Shown here in pieces: positions 13,901-24,755 of a stretch of 64,000 bases of DNA; positions within the stretch are counted from its first letter, which is position 1, and every line of letters begins with the position of its first letter. Origin of the DNA: Orthonyx spaldingii (lineage: Eukaryota; Chordata; Aves; Passeriformes; Orthonychidae). The position numbers and the translations under genes are program-made. The stretch is from NCBI GenBank assembly GCA_013397795.1, contig VZTJ01003846.1, positions 1,376,421 to 1,440,420 on the forward strand, given 5' to 3'. Under the pieces are notes generated by a model. It saw nothing but the letters and a program-made list of their open reading frames with translations, did not search any database and was not told the DNA's origin.

Positions 13901-16610
13901 AGTGGTTTTGTTGGGCTACAGCAGAATAGTCTCTAAGGCACTTTATGCTTTCACCTAATCTCCATAGCCAGAGGCTAATTTCATTCACTGTAACTTGCAG
14001 AAATAAACAACAGTGAGTGTCACTTAACAGCAACGGATATTTGAAACTACTTAAGCCTTTAATGTTTTTTTCTTCTCATATGTACAAAATTAATCTCCAT
14101 TTATTTTCATGGGAAGGCAGTGCTATGTAAGTCAGGTTTTGAGAAGTGTTACCAGGATATAACAAGATGAAATGAAAAAAATAATGCTTTATATAGGGTG
14201 GAAGTAACAATACTACTACTGCACTTATTAATATTGTTGTTCTTATTACTATTATTATTATTATCCTGGTTCTTTGGAACTTAGATAAATTCAGCCATTA
14301 AAATAATTTTTTTGTCAATGTGACTGTCTTGAGTTATGTTTGCCATAGGATATTTTCAAAGAGTTAGGAGGATTTTTTTTTTCATTTCTACAGTGCATTT
14401 AAAATGTTTTTTTTCCACAAGGTTCAAAAGACTACTTTTTTACAGTGAAAAAAAAAAATACGACAATGTACTATTAAAAGGGAGAAGTAGAAGGAATAAT
14501 TGAATTCAGCAAATTTTAAACCTCACTGTACTCCTGCACATTGAACAACTCCTTGTTTGCTGGATGGCCTGTGAAGATGAAAACAAATGCAATTGCAGAC
14601 CAAGATCTTATTAACCACAGCTTAAGCAACTGCAGATATAATACCTATATTAACTGTTCATTGTGCTCAGCTGTCAGGAGATATAAACATGAGATAAACT
14701 GAGTGCAAGGGGAGTGGAAGGACCTTGATAGCAAAACTCTTGTCAGTGACATGTGATTCCTCCATAACCATCTTGGGTGCTGGATTGTCCAGGTGGTGCT
14801 TGCTGTAACTCTTAGGTTCTCATGTGGGAACCTTCAGAAGAATGATGGTGATCCCTGCAGGAAAACATCCCTTAACTTATTGTGAAAGGCAATGTTTGAA
14901 TGGCATATTCTTTCCATGATCCTGCTGGTGCATCATGCACATAATCCATAGAATACAAAAATGGTTGAAATGGTTAGCTCATGATCCCAGTGGAAAGTCT
15001 GTCTCAATCAGTTCTTATTAAGTAATTAATTGGAAGCAGTAACATTATTTCTTTTCTCAAATTAGTGTGCTTGTCACCCTTTTACTAGACGGTATGACAG
15101 TTTTGTTTTCATATGAAATTTTTAAATCCAAAGTTTCTCTAAAACTGTTCTCTAGTTTAAAAATTTATGTGTGATGCAGAATGAAATCTCCTGTTGTCAC
15201 AACATGAGACAAGCTGGCTGACATTAGTGTTCCCTTTGACCTTTATGATAGCATGCTGAACAGAAGCACTTCTGCCCTGAAGGGAAAAACAAGACTACCA
15301 GCAGTTTCGGGTTTTTTTTCTTCTGAGGTGATGCAAGTCAGTAGAGCATGTGTAGTATTCCCAGAAAGTACTGGCAGTAGAAGATCAGACTTCCAGGAAT
15401 TGTGCTGCTTAGAGCACAGGTCTCCAGGTTTTCTGTTGTAAGGCCATTCCAGAAAGTTTAAGGTGGAATTTCTTTAAACCATATAAAGCTCAACAGGATC
15501 AAAAACATATAAAAAACTATATACAGTTGAAGGCAACATGGCATTCCCTGGTGCAGCGCTTCTGGACAATGCTATCTTCTAAGGAGGAATGACTTAGAAA
15601 ATCAAAATTCCTCCAAATCATCACCCAGTGTCACTGTTTCAAGAAAAGGAATCACTTAGCTCAGCACATCTCAACTACAGCACTTAGTACATCACCTTCT
15701 TTGAGAAACACTCTTTGCTGGCTACTGAGAGCTTAGGCTATACACAACAGCACTTAATATAAGTGATCTACCTCTCTCAGGATTTAACACAAGGTCCAGG
15801 ACTTTGAATTTTCTGCCATGGACAAGTCTAAACAAGCCACAACAGAGTTATCAGGACACTGTGACACTGAAATCTAAGCATGGGTGAAAATCAAGTTTAA
15901 TTTGTCCACAGGATTGTTGTTTCAGTGCATGCCCTCAGAACCGGGTAGGCATTGGCTATACCAAGTGTATTCAGGGCTTTGCTTTAAGTCAGCTCCAGTA
16001 TAAATGACTTGTTGTGAGGAAACGTATTTGATTACCGTGTCTCACCCATGTTAGTGCTCCTTTCAAAATTTCTGGTTGCACCCATGACTTCATATTCTTT
16101 AATTTAATCCTGCTTCTCTTCAGTTCTCAGTATGCTACTCCCTCACTGTGTATGGCATCCTCACTCTCCTCTGCAACTTCTTAGTTCAGATCTTAAGAAA
16201 ATATTGTTCACGTTTTTAAATGAATGAATAGCTAATCATTACCAAAACGTTCATTAACCTGAGTAAGAGTAGGATGTCTTAGGTAGTATTCACACACTCC
16301 ACACATATGCAATTTTCTAGATTAACCACTAGGAAAGCCTAGTGATTTGTAAATTCATTTTCTCCGTCTCTCTCCAGAATAAGCAGAATGGGTGTTGGGA
16401 AATATTTGACATCTTTTTCTCACTAATTTGTCTGCATTATGGTGCAACAGAGACCTTGAGTGACAATTTAAAACTATACCTCATTTTTCCTCTCAAAAGA
16501 ACCATGCCTTTCCTCTCTGCTTTGTTAAGTGAACAAAGGCTGGAAAGACTATGTTAAAAAAATAAAAATGTTTAGTTTTGGCATTAATGTTAAATGCTAA
16601 ATATTAACAT
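10961..16610. other. Unique AT-rich noncoding DNA
   Basis: No gene or nameable transposon is visible. There is a short (ATT)n tract at about 14242-14264 and T/A homopolymer runs around 14380-14460. Open frames are short (60-80 codons) and unrecognised. Confidence 0.55.
14242..14264. repeat. (ATT)n microsatellite
   Basis: An imperfect trinucleotide run of ATT/TTA units preceded by related TACTAC and GTTGTT triplets. It is short and probably weakly polymorphic. Confidence 0.7.
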
Positions 16611-16656
16611 TACTTAAAAATTCATAATCATTCTACTTAAAAATTCATAATCATTC
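16611..16656. repeat. Two-copy 23-bp tandem duplication
   Basis: A 23-bp unit beginning TACTTAAAAATTC occurs at 16611-16633 and again, identical, at 16634-16656. Perfect identity in neutral-looking DNA suggests a recent local duplication by slippage or end-joining. Confidence 0.9.
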
Positions 16657-16959
16657 TGTATCATTCAACACAATTCCTTTCTGTCACCAATCTCTTAGTC
16701 ATATAGGATGCAGCTTAGGAGACCAAGCCTTTGGAATCAGTTCATTTATGCAAAGGTTTATGTTTTACCAATAACTATTACGTGTAAATCTGTACTTCCT
16801 CATACGTTTAACTCCCAAATAAGCTTGATTTATGCCATCATGACTTCTCTGGAGTATAACTGGTCTTGGTTCCCAGAGAGTATAAATGTAAGTTTCAGAA
16901 AAATGTTTATCAATTCTTCATTCTTCCTTCTTTCTTTCTTCATCTTTTTCAACCTTTCC

Positions 16960-16993
16960 TAGATTTCACATGATAATGGTCATGTGAAATCTA
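16960..16993. repeat. Perfect inverted repeat, 14-bp arms, 6-nt loop
   Basis: TAGATTTCACATGA (16960-16973) is followed after six bases (TAATGG) by its exact reverse complement TCATGTGAAATCTA (16980-16993). Transcribed on either strand it would give a 14-bp hairpin with a 6-nt loop. It follows a pyrimidine-rich tract (about 16915-16958). No coding frame depends on it. It could be a cruciform-prone site, a regulatory palindrome or the remnant of a small inverted-repeat element. Confidence 0.9.
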
Positions 16994-17577
16994 CTGATTG
17001 CAAACAGGAGAAAAGAGGATTAAGCACCAGGATTGTGAAATGTGAAATTTTGAAGAATTACATTTCTCATTGCCAAAAACATATTCACACTAAAATTAAA
17101 TTATATAGATCCTTAAGGAAATTTTTATCATAGAAGAGAAAAAATTCAAAAATGCTATCTAACACAGTTTCCATGTGTTTCCATTCTTCATATTAATACT
17201 TTGCCAAGAAAATATATACATTCAATAATTATTTCCTCCATTTAAAAAACAATACGTTGTGGAAAATACATTGATTGCTATCTACAAGTTTCCAACACCA
17301 CTCCCTAAATATATATAAAGTCTCATAGCACAGTCTCGACACCACAGCTGGCATTACAGTTTTATTCAGGTTCTGATACCTACCTGTTTGTCATAAAATT
17401 AGGAATTAGTAGAGAAAATAGGTGGGATCAGTGTAACTTCTGTTTTCACCCAAGTGTGATTACATCCGATTTACCCTTCCTGTGTGCTGCAAAGTGATAT
17501 GAACCAACATTACCGACATTGCAAATTCTGGCTTTGGTTTTTTTTGCCCTTAGGTTCTTGTCTGGTGGAATGAAGAC
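16994..17577. other. Unique AT-rich noncoding DNA
   Basis: No gene or known repeat is visible between the inverted repeat and the next CR1 copy. Confidence 0.5.
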
Positions 17578-17781
17578 ATCAGAAAGAGGTTCTTCATCCT
17601 CAGGCACTGAACAGGTTCCCCAGGGAAGTGGTCACAGCACCAAGCATGTCTGAGTTCAAATAGTGTTTGGACAAAGCTCTCAGGCACATGGTGTGATGTC
17701 TAGGGTGTCCTGTGCAGGGCCAGGAGCTGGACTTTGAGGATCCTTCTGGGTCCCTCTCAACTAAGTTTATCCTATGATTCC
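17578..17781 (+). mobile_element. CR1 LINE, 3' end fragment
   Basis: Avian CR1 3' end in the plus direction. Recognisable parts are AGAAAGAGGTTCTTCA, the CAGGTTCCCCAGGGAAGTGG block, the TTTGGACAAAGCTCTCAGGC block, GGTGTCCTGTGCAGGGCCAG, and the TTATCCTATGATTCC terminus. It is a 5'-truncated copy of about 200 bp and differs in subfamily from the copy at 1260-1434. A minus-strand open frame across it is a shadow with no meaning of its own. Confidence 0.9.
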
Positions 17782-18109
17782 AGTCCTCCCTTCTGGGAAA
17801 GGACTGAGTGGTTGAAGAAGCCATACCAGACCTGGATGGGAACAGGCTGAACTAAAAATGACAGCTACACTCTTTAGCAAGATTGGGACTCAAACCTCTC
17901 CCTTTGTCATTTTGTCTGACAAACCCATCATAAATGCATTATTGCACAGACTGAAAGTGTCACCATTTGAGCATGTGCTCTCTATGTAAACATAAAGTGC
18001 ACGTTTGATACAACCGTCTTCTGTTGTTCTGAGGAGCGTTGCAGGCGTAGTTTTATTGTCTGTATATCTGTTTCCAAGTAAAGTCTACACAGGCAATAAC
18101 AACAGCCCT
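17782..18109. other. Noncoding DNA after the CR1 end
   Basis: No gene or nameable repeat is seen. It is slightly less AT-rich than the surroundings. Confidence 0.45.
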
Positions 18110-18183
18110 GGCCTGGGGGTCAGAACCAACACTGCAGTTGACAACCTCCTGCAGTGAGTTAAACCAGGCCCTGACCCCAGGCC
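18110..18183. other. Imperfect 74-nt hairpin (structured-RNA or foldback candidate)
   Basis: The outer arms are GGCCTGGGGGTCAG (18110-18123) and CTGACCCCAGGCC (18171-18183), complementary except for one bulged G. The inner arms are CACTGCAG (18130-18137) and CTGCAGTG (18149-18156), perfectly complementary, closing an 11- to 12-nt loop. An asymmetric internal loop separates the two stems. Size and shape are compatible with a microRNA precursor or another structured RNA, but the large internal loop is unfavourable for Dicer products and nothing shows that it is transcribed. Confidence 0.5.
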
Positions 18184-20350
18184 TTTAAGCTCAATGGTCT
18201 TGAGATCCCTTGTTATTTTCAGTCATTTCAGTCATTTGAAGATTGTCTGGATCAGACAGAAAACCAGGGAGTCTAGATAAACAAATTGTTAAATTAATTG
18301 TTTTCTAATGCACTCAATAGTTTGAGTGCAAATGAACTTTTTTACCTCTATTCAACCAGATTCCTGGCTATTATAGAAAGAATAGAATGCCTACCTAAAA
18401 TTCAAATCATAAGACAAGTACCTCAGTGGGCAAGATAGCTTTGAGTGGATTTTATGTGCCTATTTAATGCAGTCCTATGCTGTTCTTCCTGAGAATATGC
18501 TGAATAAAATACAAAAGGCTCTGTCTTCAAGCTGTTAAAATGAGATCAAATCTTAGTGCTATTGCTTGTAACAGGAACCAAATTTTAGTTTCCTGAGATG
18601 AATGCCTCTCAAAAACCTTGTCAACCATGACTAGAAAACAAGGTCATTATTTCTGCTCTTCTAATTTTGATTTTGAATGGTACTATTACTTTCAAGCTAC
18701 AGGAAACAAACCTTTACGCTTTGTTTCTGCTGTTGAATGGTTTGAAGGTACAAATTACCTCCCTTGCACATTTAGTGAAAAAATTTTTCTTTGGCTGAAA
18801 AAATGGATAGAGGTGAATTTGAGAGACATCTATTTTACCAATATTGACACAAAACAATTATTATTCAATATATTTTAAAAATATTCATATACAAAATCTT
18901 TTCATTCTTAAAAATTAAAATGGGAAGTTCCAAATGTAAACCCAAAATTTTACTGCGGAGAATTTTCCAAGAAAATTTTCTATTCCAACATGAAAAAGGA
19001 ATATTTTTTTTAAAACAATCAATTTATAATACTAGCATCACATCAACACTAAACCAGAAATGTTAAGTTAGCATTTAGTCTTGATTCAAAAAGCTGAACA
19101 TGACAATTCATTAAATTACTTGTGTGTAATTCAGATTTAATTTGTCACAGATTAAATACTTCAGGCTGTCATCAGCTTTGTAAAAGTGAGACACTTAGCA
19201 CAGGTTGTCCATCTCAGCTCCTTTTCTGTTCAACAGAATGGTATTGAAAACATGTACATTTTTTTCAAGAAAACAGGAAACCTACTTTTTATTTCCCAAC
19301 ACTAGAGTTTCTTATGGATTTCAGAGGGTCTGAATCAGGTCCTAAATTAACGTGATGATTTTTTTCCCCTTTTTCCCTTTTCTTGGATAATTTATATAAA
19401 TAACCAATATTGAATTCCAAGGGGGCAGGTAAAATTAACTTTCATTTTCATGAACATTTGTACTACTGAGCTTAGGGTTTCAAACATTTCCAGGTGTAAC
19501 CAGGGAATAATTACCTCATGTTCTAACACTGAGGAAGTCTACAGCTTCATAGTCAGAAATGGTGATGTTTCCAAAATGCCTTTACACGTCTTCAGAAATG
19601 CTGCTTTTACTGTGTCCAATAACTATATAAAGTCATAGGGACACCATGTTGCAGTAATGTCAGACAGATGAACTCCTCCTAGGTGGCCTGGATAAACACT
19701 TTCAAATTCTGCAGCAGCCAAAGGGAGCTAGCAGGATCCTGTACCTCAAAGCCTGAGATTGAAACTGGTGTGATTTTCAAAGCACCATTGCCAATAAAAG
19801 GCTAAATACTGAATTATAAACATTGGAAAAATTCAGAAATAACTAAGAAATCAAAATGAAGTTCACACGTACCTGTTGCCATCACAAATAAAGGAGACCT
19901 ATGCCTGTTGCTTGCTATTGCAACCATTATTAGATTCTGAATTACTACTAGATTCTAAAGTCTTTGGATAACATTTTTCCTCTCACTCTACTGTATTACT
20001 TTTAGTTTTCACTTATCATGCTCTCAGACTTGTGCTGACATTCCCTGGAATAGGAAGAATAAAATATCAGGAGAAAGCCCTTGCTTCCTAAGCTTGAAGA
20101 GAAACCTTAAGTCCATGTGCTTGTTTGTTTAACATTTGTTAAACATAGAATATTTGTCCTCTGAAAAGTGAGCTAAACCTTCAAATCCAGATATTTGTCA
20201 ATATCTGTTTCTCTTTAGTATTAGTTTAATATCCAGAGACTCAGAAGACCTTTTAACAAGATTTCAGTGCTCCCAGCAACTGAAACCTTCTTTGCAAATT
20301 ACTCCACTGAGGCAGAACTGCATTTGCCCTGTAGCTCCAGGCTCCTGACA
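18184..20350. other. Unique AT-rich noncoding DNA
   Basis: No gene is visible. It contains a perfect small hairpin, TGCACTCAA-TAGT-TTGAGTGCA, at 18309-18330 and another, TGTTTAAC-ATTT-GTTAAACA, at 20126-20145. The open frame at 18618-18878 (86 codons) is rich in aromatic residues but matches no family I recognise. Confidence 0.5.
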
Positions 20351-20665
20351 GAATCCCAGAATCACAGAATCAACTAGGTTGGAAAAGACCTTTGAGATCA
20401 TCAAGTCCAACCTAACAACCCCATGTCAACTAGACCACGGCACTGAGTGCCACATCCAGTCTTAAATGCCTCCAGGGACAGTTTCCTGTATCACCTCCCC
20501 GGGCAGACCATTCCTATGTCTAATCACACTTTCTGTGAAGAATTTCTTCCCAATGTATAACCTAAACCTTTCCCTGGCACAGCTTAAGACTGTTGCTGTG
20601 CTCTTGTCCTGTCATTGGTTTCCTGGGAGAAGAGACCTGACTACACCCTCCTTTCAGGAAGCTTT
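20351..20665 (-). mobile_element. CR1 LINE, 3' end fragment (minus strand)
   Basis: Read on the plus strand, this begins with the reverse complement of the CR1 terminus (GAATCCCAGAATCACAGAATC). Then come the hallmark GGTTGGAAAAGACCTTTGAG and ATCATCAAGTCCAACC words and further CR1 3' UTR through AAGAATTTCTTCCCAATGT and the CTGGGAGAAGAGACC block. The element is therefore on the minus strand with its 3' end at 20351. It is 5'-truncated near 20665. Open frames on either strand here are incidental. This segment is among the clearest indicators that the host is a bird. Confidence 0.95.
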
Positions 20666-21870
20666 CTGTGCCTAGTGCCAGCTCTAGAGAAGCACGGTCT
20701 GTACTTTCATTAATTTCCTGAGTTTCTATTGCCAACTTCAATCTCTTGGAAAAGCACAAGGCAACCTTAAAATTGAATTGAAAAGGTGTTTTCTCATAAT
20801 ATGTTACCGAGATATACCTCAGTATGGAGGATAGCAGGACTGAAACTTATTTCAAATAAAAGTGTCAAGTCTGTCAGCTGGAGAGGTCAAATACGCAGTG
20901 CACTCAACTGCAAGGGCAAAGGAAGGGCTGATTTCTTGGGGATAAATGCCCTATGATTTCAGTGGGAATTGTGAACAGTCATGCAATATATCTGCAAAAT
21001 ATTAAGCCTTCTAAAAGAACACAAGCTGCTTTCTGATCCTACAGCTGATGTATCTTCCTTTTCTTTCCCTAAGCCAGGCAAAAGGGACTTCTCACCCAGT
21101 CCTACTTGAGTAGAGAAATTATCAAGCCTTAAAAACCTGCTTGTGACTGACACAGAATATGACACAAGGTCTGTTCCCCAACAGTTTCTGCCCTGTTGAA
21201 GTGTCCTTTGCAGAAGGCACTGGAAGAGAGGAGAAAGCTGCATGCAGGAGTCTGCTCTGCTGAGCTCTGGCACTTTATCTCAGATCGCAGCCTCTGTATC
21301 ACAGGAGCATCTTCCCAAGCTTTTGGCCTCTTGACAAGTCCTATTCTGTAATGTACACTAAATGAGTGCATGTTTCCTGATAGTAACAGCCTTTTCTAGG
21401 AATTAGGGCTGAGGCTATCAAAGTTATAATTCTTCACTTAGAGAAATTTGATAAGAATAATATTTTGGTCAGGCCTAGTCCGAGCTGTTTTGCAGTCATG
21501 AGTGCTGCAGGCAAAAATCAATTTAGATAATCTAACTCACCAGCAATGAAACTTGAGACTACATGAAAGCTAAATCTAGTCTTGTAGACCAAAATACAAG
21601 ATTATGAGTCTATGTGCGCATCACTATATGTGATGTGCAAGCTGGTTTTGTTTAGTTGACTTAAATTTAACCCCCATTTAGAAGTACTTTTATGTTTTTG
21701 AAATAAGTTAATCAAACTAAACCCAGGCTACAGCAATCTGTCTTGTGCTACGATTTTTTTCTAACACTGTTCTCCCTTTAAATGTGAGAAAAAATATTTG
21801 TGAGTGAGGAAAATTTTTAAAAAATATAGTCTCTTAAATATAGATTAGTTAAAATGTAAGTTCCAAAATT
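20666..21870. other. Unique noncoding DNA
   Basis: Minus-strand open frames at 20959-21273 (104 codons) and 21129-21371 overlap each other in different frames and have no recognisable domain. No transposon could be named. Confidence 0.5.
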
Positions 21871-21965
21871 AGGCAAGTCACTTCCTCCTCTGTACATCAT
21901 TTTCCCCATCTGTAAAAGAGCACTGTCTTCCCCAGTGAAACATTTTGAAATCTAAGATAAAAAAA
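21871..21965 (+). mobile_element. MIR-like SINE relic, 3' half
   Basis: AGGCAAGTCACTTCCTCCTC, a TGTACATCATTTTCCCCATC segment and CTGTAAAAG correspond to the conserved 'gcaagtcact...cctcagtttcc..atctgtaaaa' part of the MIR/CORE-SINE family. The following TTTTGAAATCTAAGATAAAA resembles the LINE-derived tail of that family. MIR copies in birds are old and diverged, as here. The tRNA-related head is not visible upstream. Confidence 0.6.
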
Positions 21966-22079
21966 CCCACTATCAGTAATGGTATTGCTGTCAGCTCTGT
22001 TTACAGTTTTGCCAAATAACAGTTAATTCATCATATGGGATTTTTCAGTAGCATACTATTTTATCCTACTGGAGAAGCA

Positions 22080-22590
22080 CAGAATCATAGAACAGTTGGA
22101 TTTGGAAGGGACCTTAAATATCTTTGATTTCAATGTCCCTGTCATGAACAGGGACATTTTTCAATAGATTCATTTTCTCAAAGCCCCATCCATCTTGAAC
22201 ACTTGTAGGGACTGGGCATCCGCAGGTTCTCTGGGCAACCTGTTCCAGTGCCTCATCACCCTCACTGTAAAGAATTTCTTCCTAATAGCTCATCTAAATC
22301 TGCCCTCTTTAACTTTAAAGTCATTACCCTTTGTCCTATCACTAAATTCCCTTGTTCCCTGTCCAGGAACTCTTGCAGGCTCCCTTTTAGGTACTGGAAG
22401 GCTGCTCTAAGGTCTCCCTGGAGCCTGCTCTTCTCCAGGCTGAACAATCCCAACTTTCTCAACCTGCCTCCATAGGAGAGCTACTCCAGCCCTGTGATCA
22501 TCTCTAGCCCTCCTCTGGACTTGCTCCAGCAGGTTTTCTACCATACAGGTTGCTCAGAGGCCCATGCAGGCTGACCTGGATGGGGAGGTC
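22080..22590 (-). mobile_element. CR1 LINE, 3' portion (minus strand)
   Basis: It starts with CAGAATCATAGAAC and TTTGGAAGGGACCTTAAA. It continues through GGTTCTCTGGGCAACCTGTT, AAAGAATTTCTTCCTAATA, TGCTCTTCTCCAGGCTGAACA and CTCCTCTGGACTTGCTCCAG, all reverse-complement CR1 3' sequence. The last 50 bp (from about 22541, with AGGTTGCTCAGAGGCCCATG) resemble a part of CR1 that belongs nearer the 3' end, so a second small CR1 piece or an internal rearrangement may be joined there. Open frames over it are incidental. Confidence 0.93.
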
Positions 22591-24384
22591 ATACTGTGAG
22601 CTGCTATCAGAACAAAATTAGGCAAAACATTGAAGTACAGAAAAATACATACTGGGTTTCCACATCTTCCTTCAGAAGCGTTGAATACCTGGCTGTAAAG
22701 CTTGAATACCTGGCTGTAAAAAAGTTAAAGAAAATGTTCTGTTAACTGCAGACACCCTATTCTCATGTATGTTGATGACTTAAACAACTTCCTGCATTTG
22801 CACTCTTGTAATTTTTCAGATTTTTTTTTTTTTTTCCATTATTTCTTCTCCAAAAGGCATTCATGAGTCAGATGTTATTTCAGGATAAGGCTGGGAACAC
22901 AGCAAGTGCCTGGAAACAGGGCACTTCCGAAGCACAGAGGCCATACCAACTGGAGTTGCTGTTTTTCCTTGCCAGTCCAAGTGCTGTGTGTGAATTCCCA
23001 CCCAGAACTAGATCAGCAGTCAGATTTGATGCCATGGATACAAAGGTATTAATAGAAAGTAGTTGTAAAAAAACCTATGAAAATAAACATCCATTACAAT
23101 AGAGATGATGATTGCCTGCAGTTTAACAGGTCACTCAGATTTGGTGACCTAAGTGAAGACAAAAAGTCAGTGTGAAACTGGTTAAAATTAATGAACATAT
23201 AGCCATGGTGCAACACCTGCTTGAATTCTGAATATTAATATTAATAAATTGAGGGTATCAGTCTTCACTGTACATACACTGTTTTAAACCTGCTTGTGCA
23301 AATATTAACTTCTCTTTCTAGCTGTAGGCATCACAGTCCCATGTGTGTCCTGCAAATGTAGCTTTGATAAATCTGATCATTGCCATGATCTACAACCTGC
23401 TTTTGTGGTTCATGTTATCTGATTATGAACTCTGTGGTCATGATGGCAGTGTTGCCCTGCCTCCGAGGAGAGGAGAGGCACACTTGAAACAGTTGTAAAA
23501 GACAACACGAGCTTGATTCCTATTGGGAACAGTGATTAGGGGGAAAACCTTTTCTCAAGTAAAAGGGGGAAATAAGAAAATGAAAAAGAAGCTGTAACTT
23601 TGAGATTTATGGTGCTACCTGTACTGATCAATTTATATATATCAACACTTGCTATTCTAGTATGATACACTAAGTAATAGCATTTCATTTCATGCAATTG
23701 CCCTTTATCTTAAGGGCAAGGGATTTTCCTGAATAATAATGTTATTGTTGCAGGTCAATTGGTTCTTCTGCCAGATTTTTAATTTTTTTTTTCCTTAGGG
23801 CATTAGGGAGGAGACAATGGCAGATAGAACCATTTCTATCAATTTCATATTTCCTCTGAAGCCTTGATAACGCTGTTCAAAGTTGAAAGAAAACAAGATA
23901 TGAAAAACAAACCTTTATTTGTGTAGTAAAAGGTGAGAGTATGGCAAAACTCAGTGGGTTTTTGCACAGTGAAATCACCCCTGCCAAGGTCTGGTGTTTA
24001 GTTTTTGCTGGTGTAATTTATTTATAAGCTGTATTAAATATTTGTAAAGCTTGCTTCTGCTCTTGTGCTTCAAGGCAATAAAGAGAGAAAATGTTTACTC
24101 CTCTCATGATTTACCATGAGTGTTGTTTATTTAATTTGAGAAGAGCTTCATTCCACATGTTTTGGTTGTTTGACTTATAGCAGTAGTTTCACAGCTGAAA
24201 CTGTGGAGTGATACATTTCGCTAACATAAGTGATTGCGAATATATAATATATAATCTCAGAAATTAGTCTCAAAGAGTCTGAAAAAGAGTAATTCAAATG
24301 TTCTGAGTCTGAAGCTTTTCAAATTTCCTGGTTAGTTAGGTGAATGGCTTTCACACACAGAATTCCCCCTTCCAGTGCATGGAT
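22591..24384. other. Unique AT-rich noncoding DNA
   Basis: No gene is visible. It includes a 21-bp two-copy tandem duplication (22681-22722) and a T15 run at 22821-22835. The 79-codon frame at 22863-23102 has no recognisable domain. Confidence 0.5.
22681..22722. repeat. Two-copy 21-bp tandem duplication
   Basis: The unit TTGAATACCTGGCTGTAAAGC at 22681-22701 is repeated at 22702-22722 with the last bases altered to A. It is probably a recent slippage event. Confidence 0.85.
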
Positions 24385-24465
24385 CCCCACTTTATCTAAG
24401 TGGGGGAGGGGGGGGGGGGGGGTACCTGAGTATCCCCCTCTTCCACCTCCCTCCCTCCCTGTCTA
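24385..24465. repeat. Stem-loop plus poly-G tract and facing pyrimidine tract
   Basis: CCCCACTT (24385-24392) and AAGTGGGG (24398-24405) form a perfect 8-bp stem with a TATCT loop. The right arm runs into GGGGGAGGGG... up to 24422, a G run broken by one A at 24407. A C/T-rich tract follows (about 24433-24460). The G run can form quadruplex or triplex structures, and its length is likely variable and error-prone in sequencing. Confidence 0.8.
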
Positions 24466-24755
24466 AGAACCACTTTCTGCTCTACCGTTTCTGTGTTTTA
24501 CACACTATCACTCCACATTTTTAGTGCTCAGAAGAGCACTAACAGTGACTCAATGCCTGAACAGCCAGCTTGCTGTGTCACTCATTTTCAGGACACTCTC
24601 CAGAGCACAGGTTATTTAGAAGAGTCCTTTTCTTACCAGCCCAGCATTTCTCCCAGTACAAACATAACCCACTAGACACAAAACCACTGGGTGATTTGGT
24701 TTATGCCAGAGTACTCAGGCTTATCCTGTTGCCTTAGAGGATTTGCTTGGACAGT

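Noticed and set aside
17600..17824. Minus-strand 74-codon frame
   Set aside because: It is the antisense shadow of the CR1 3' end at 17578-17781.
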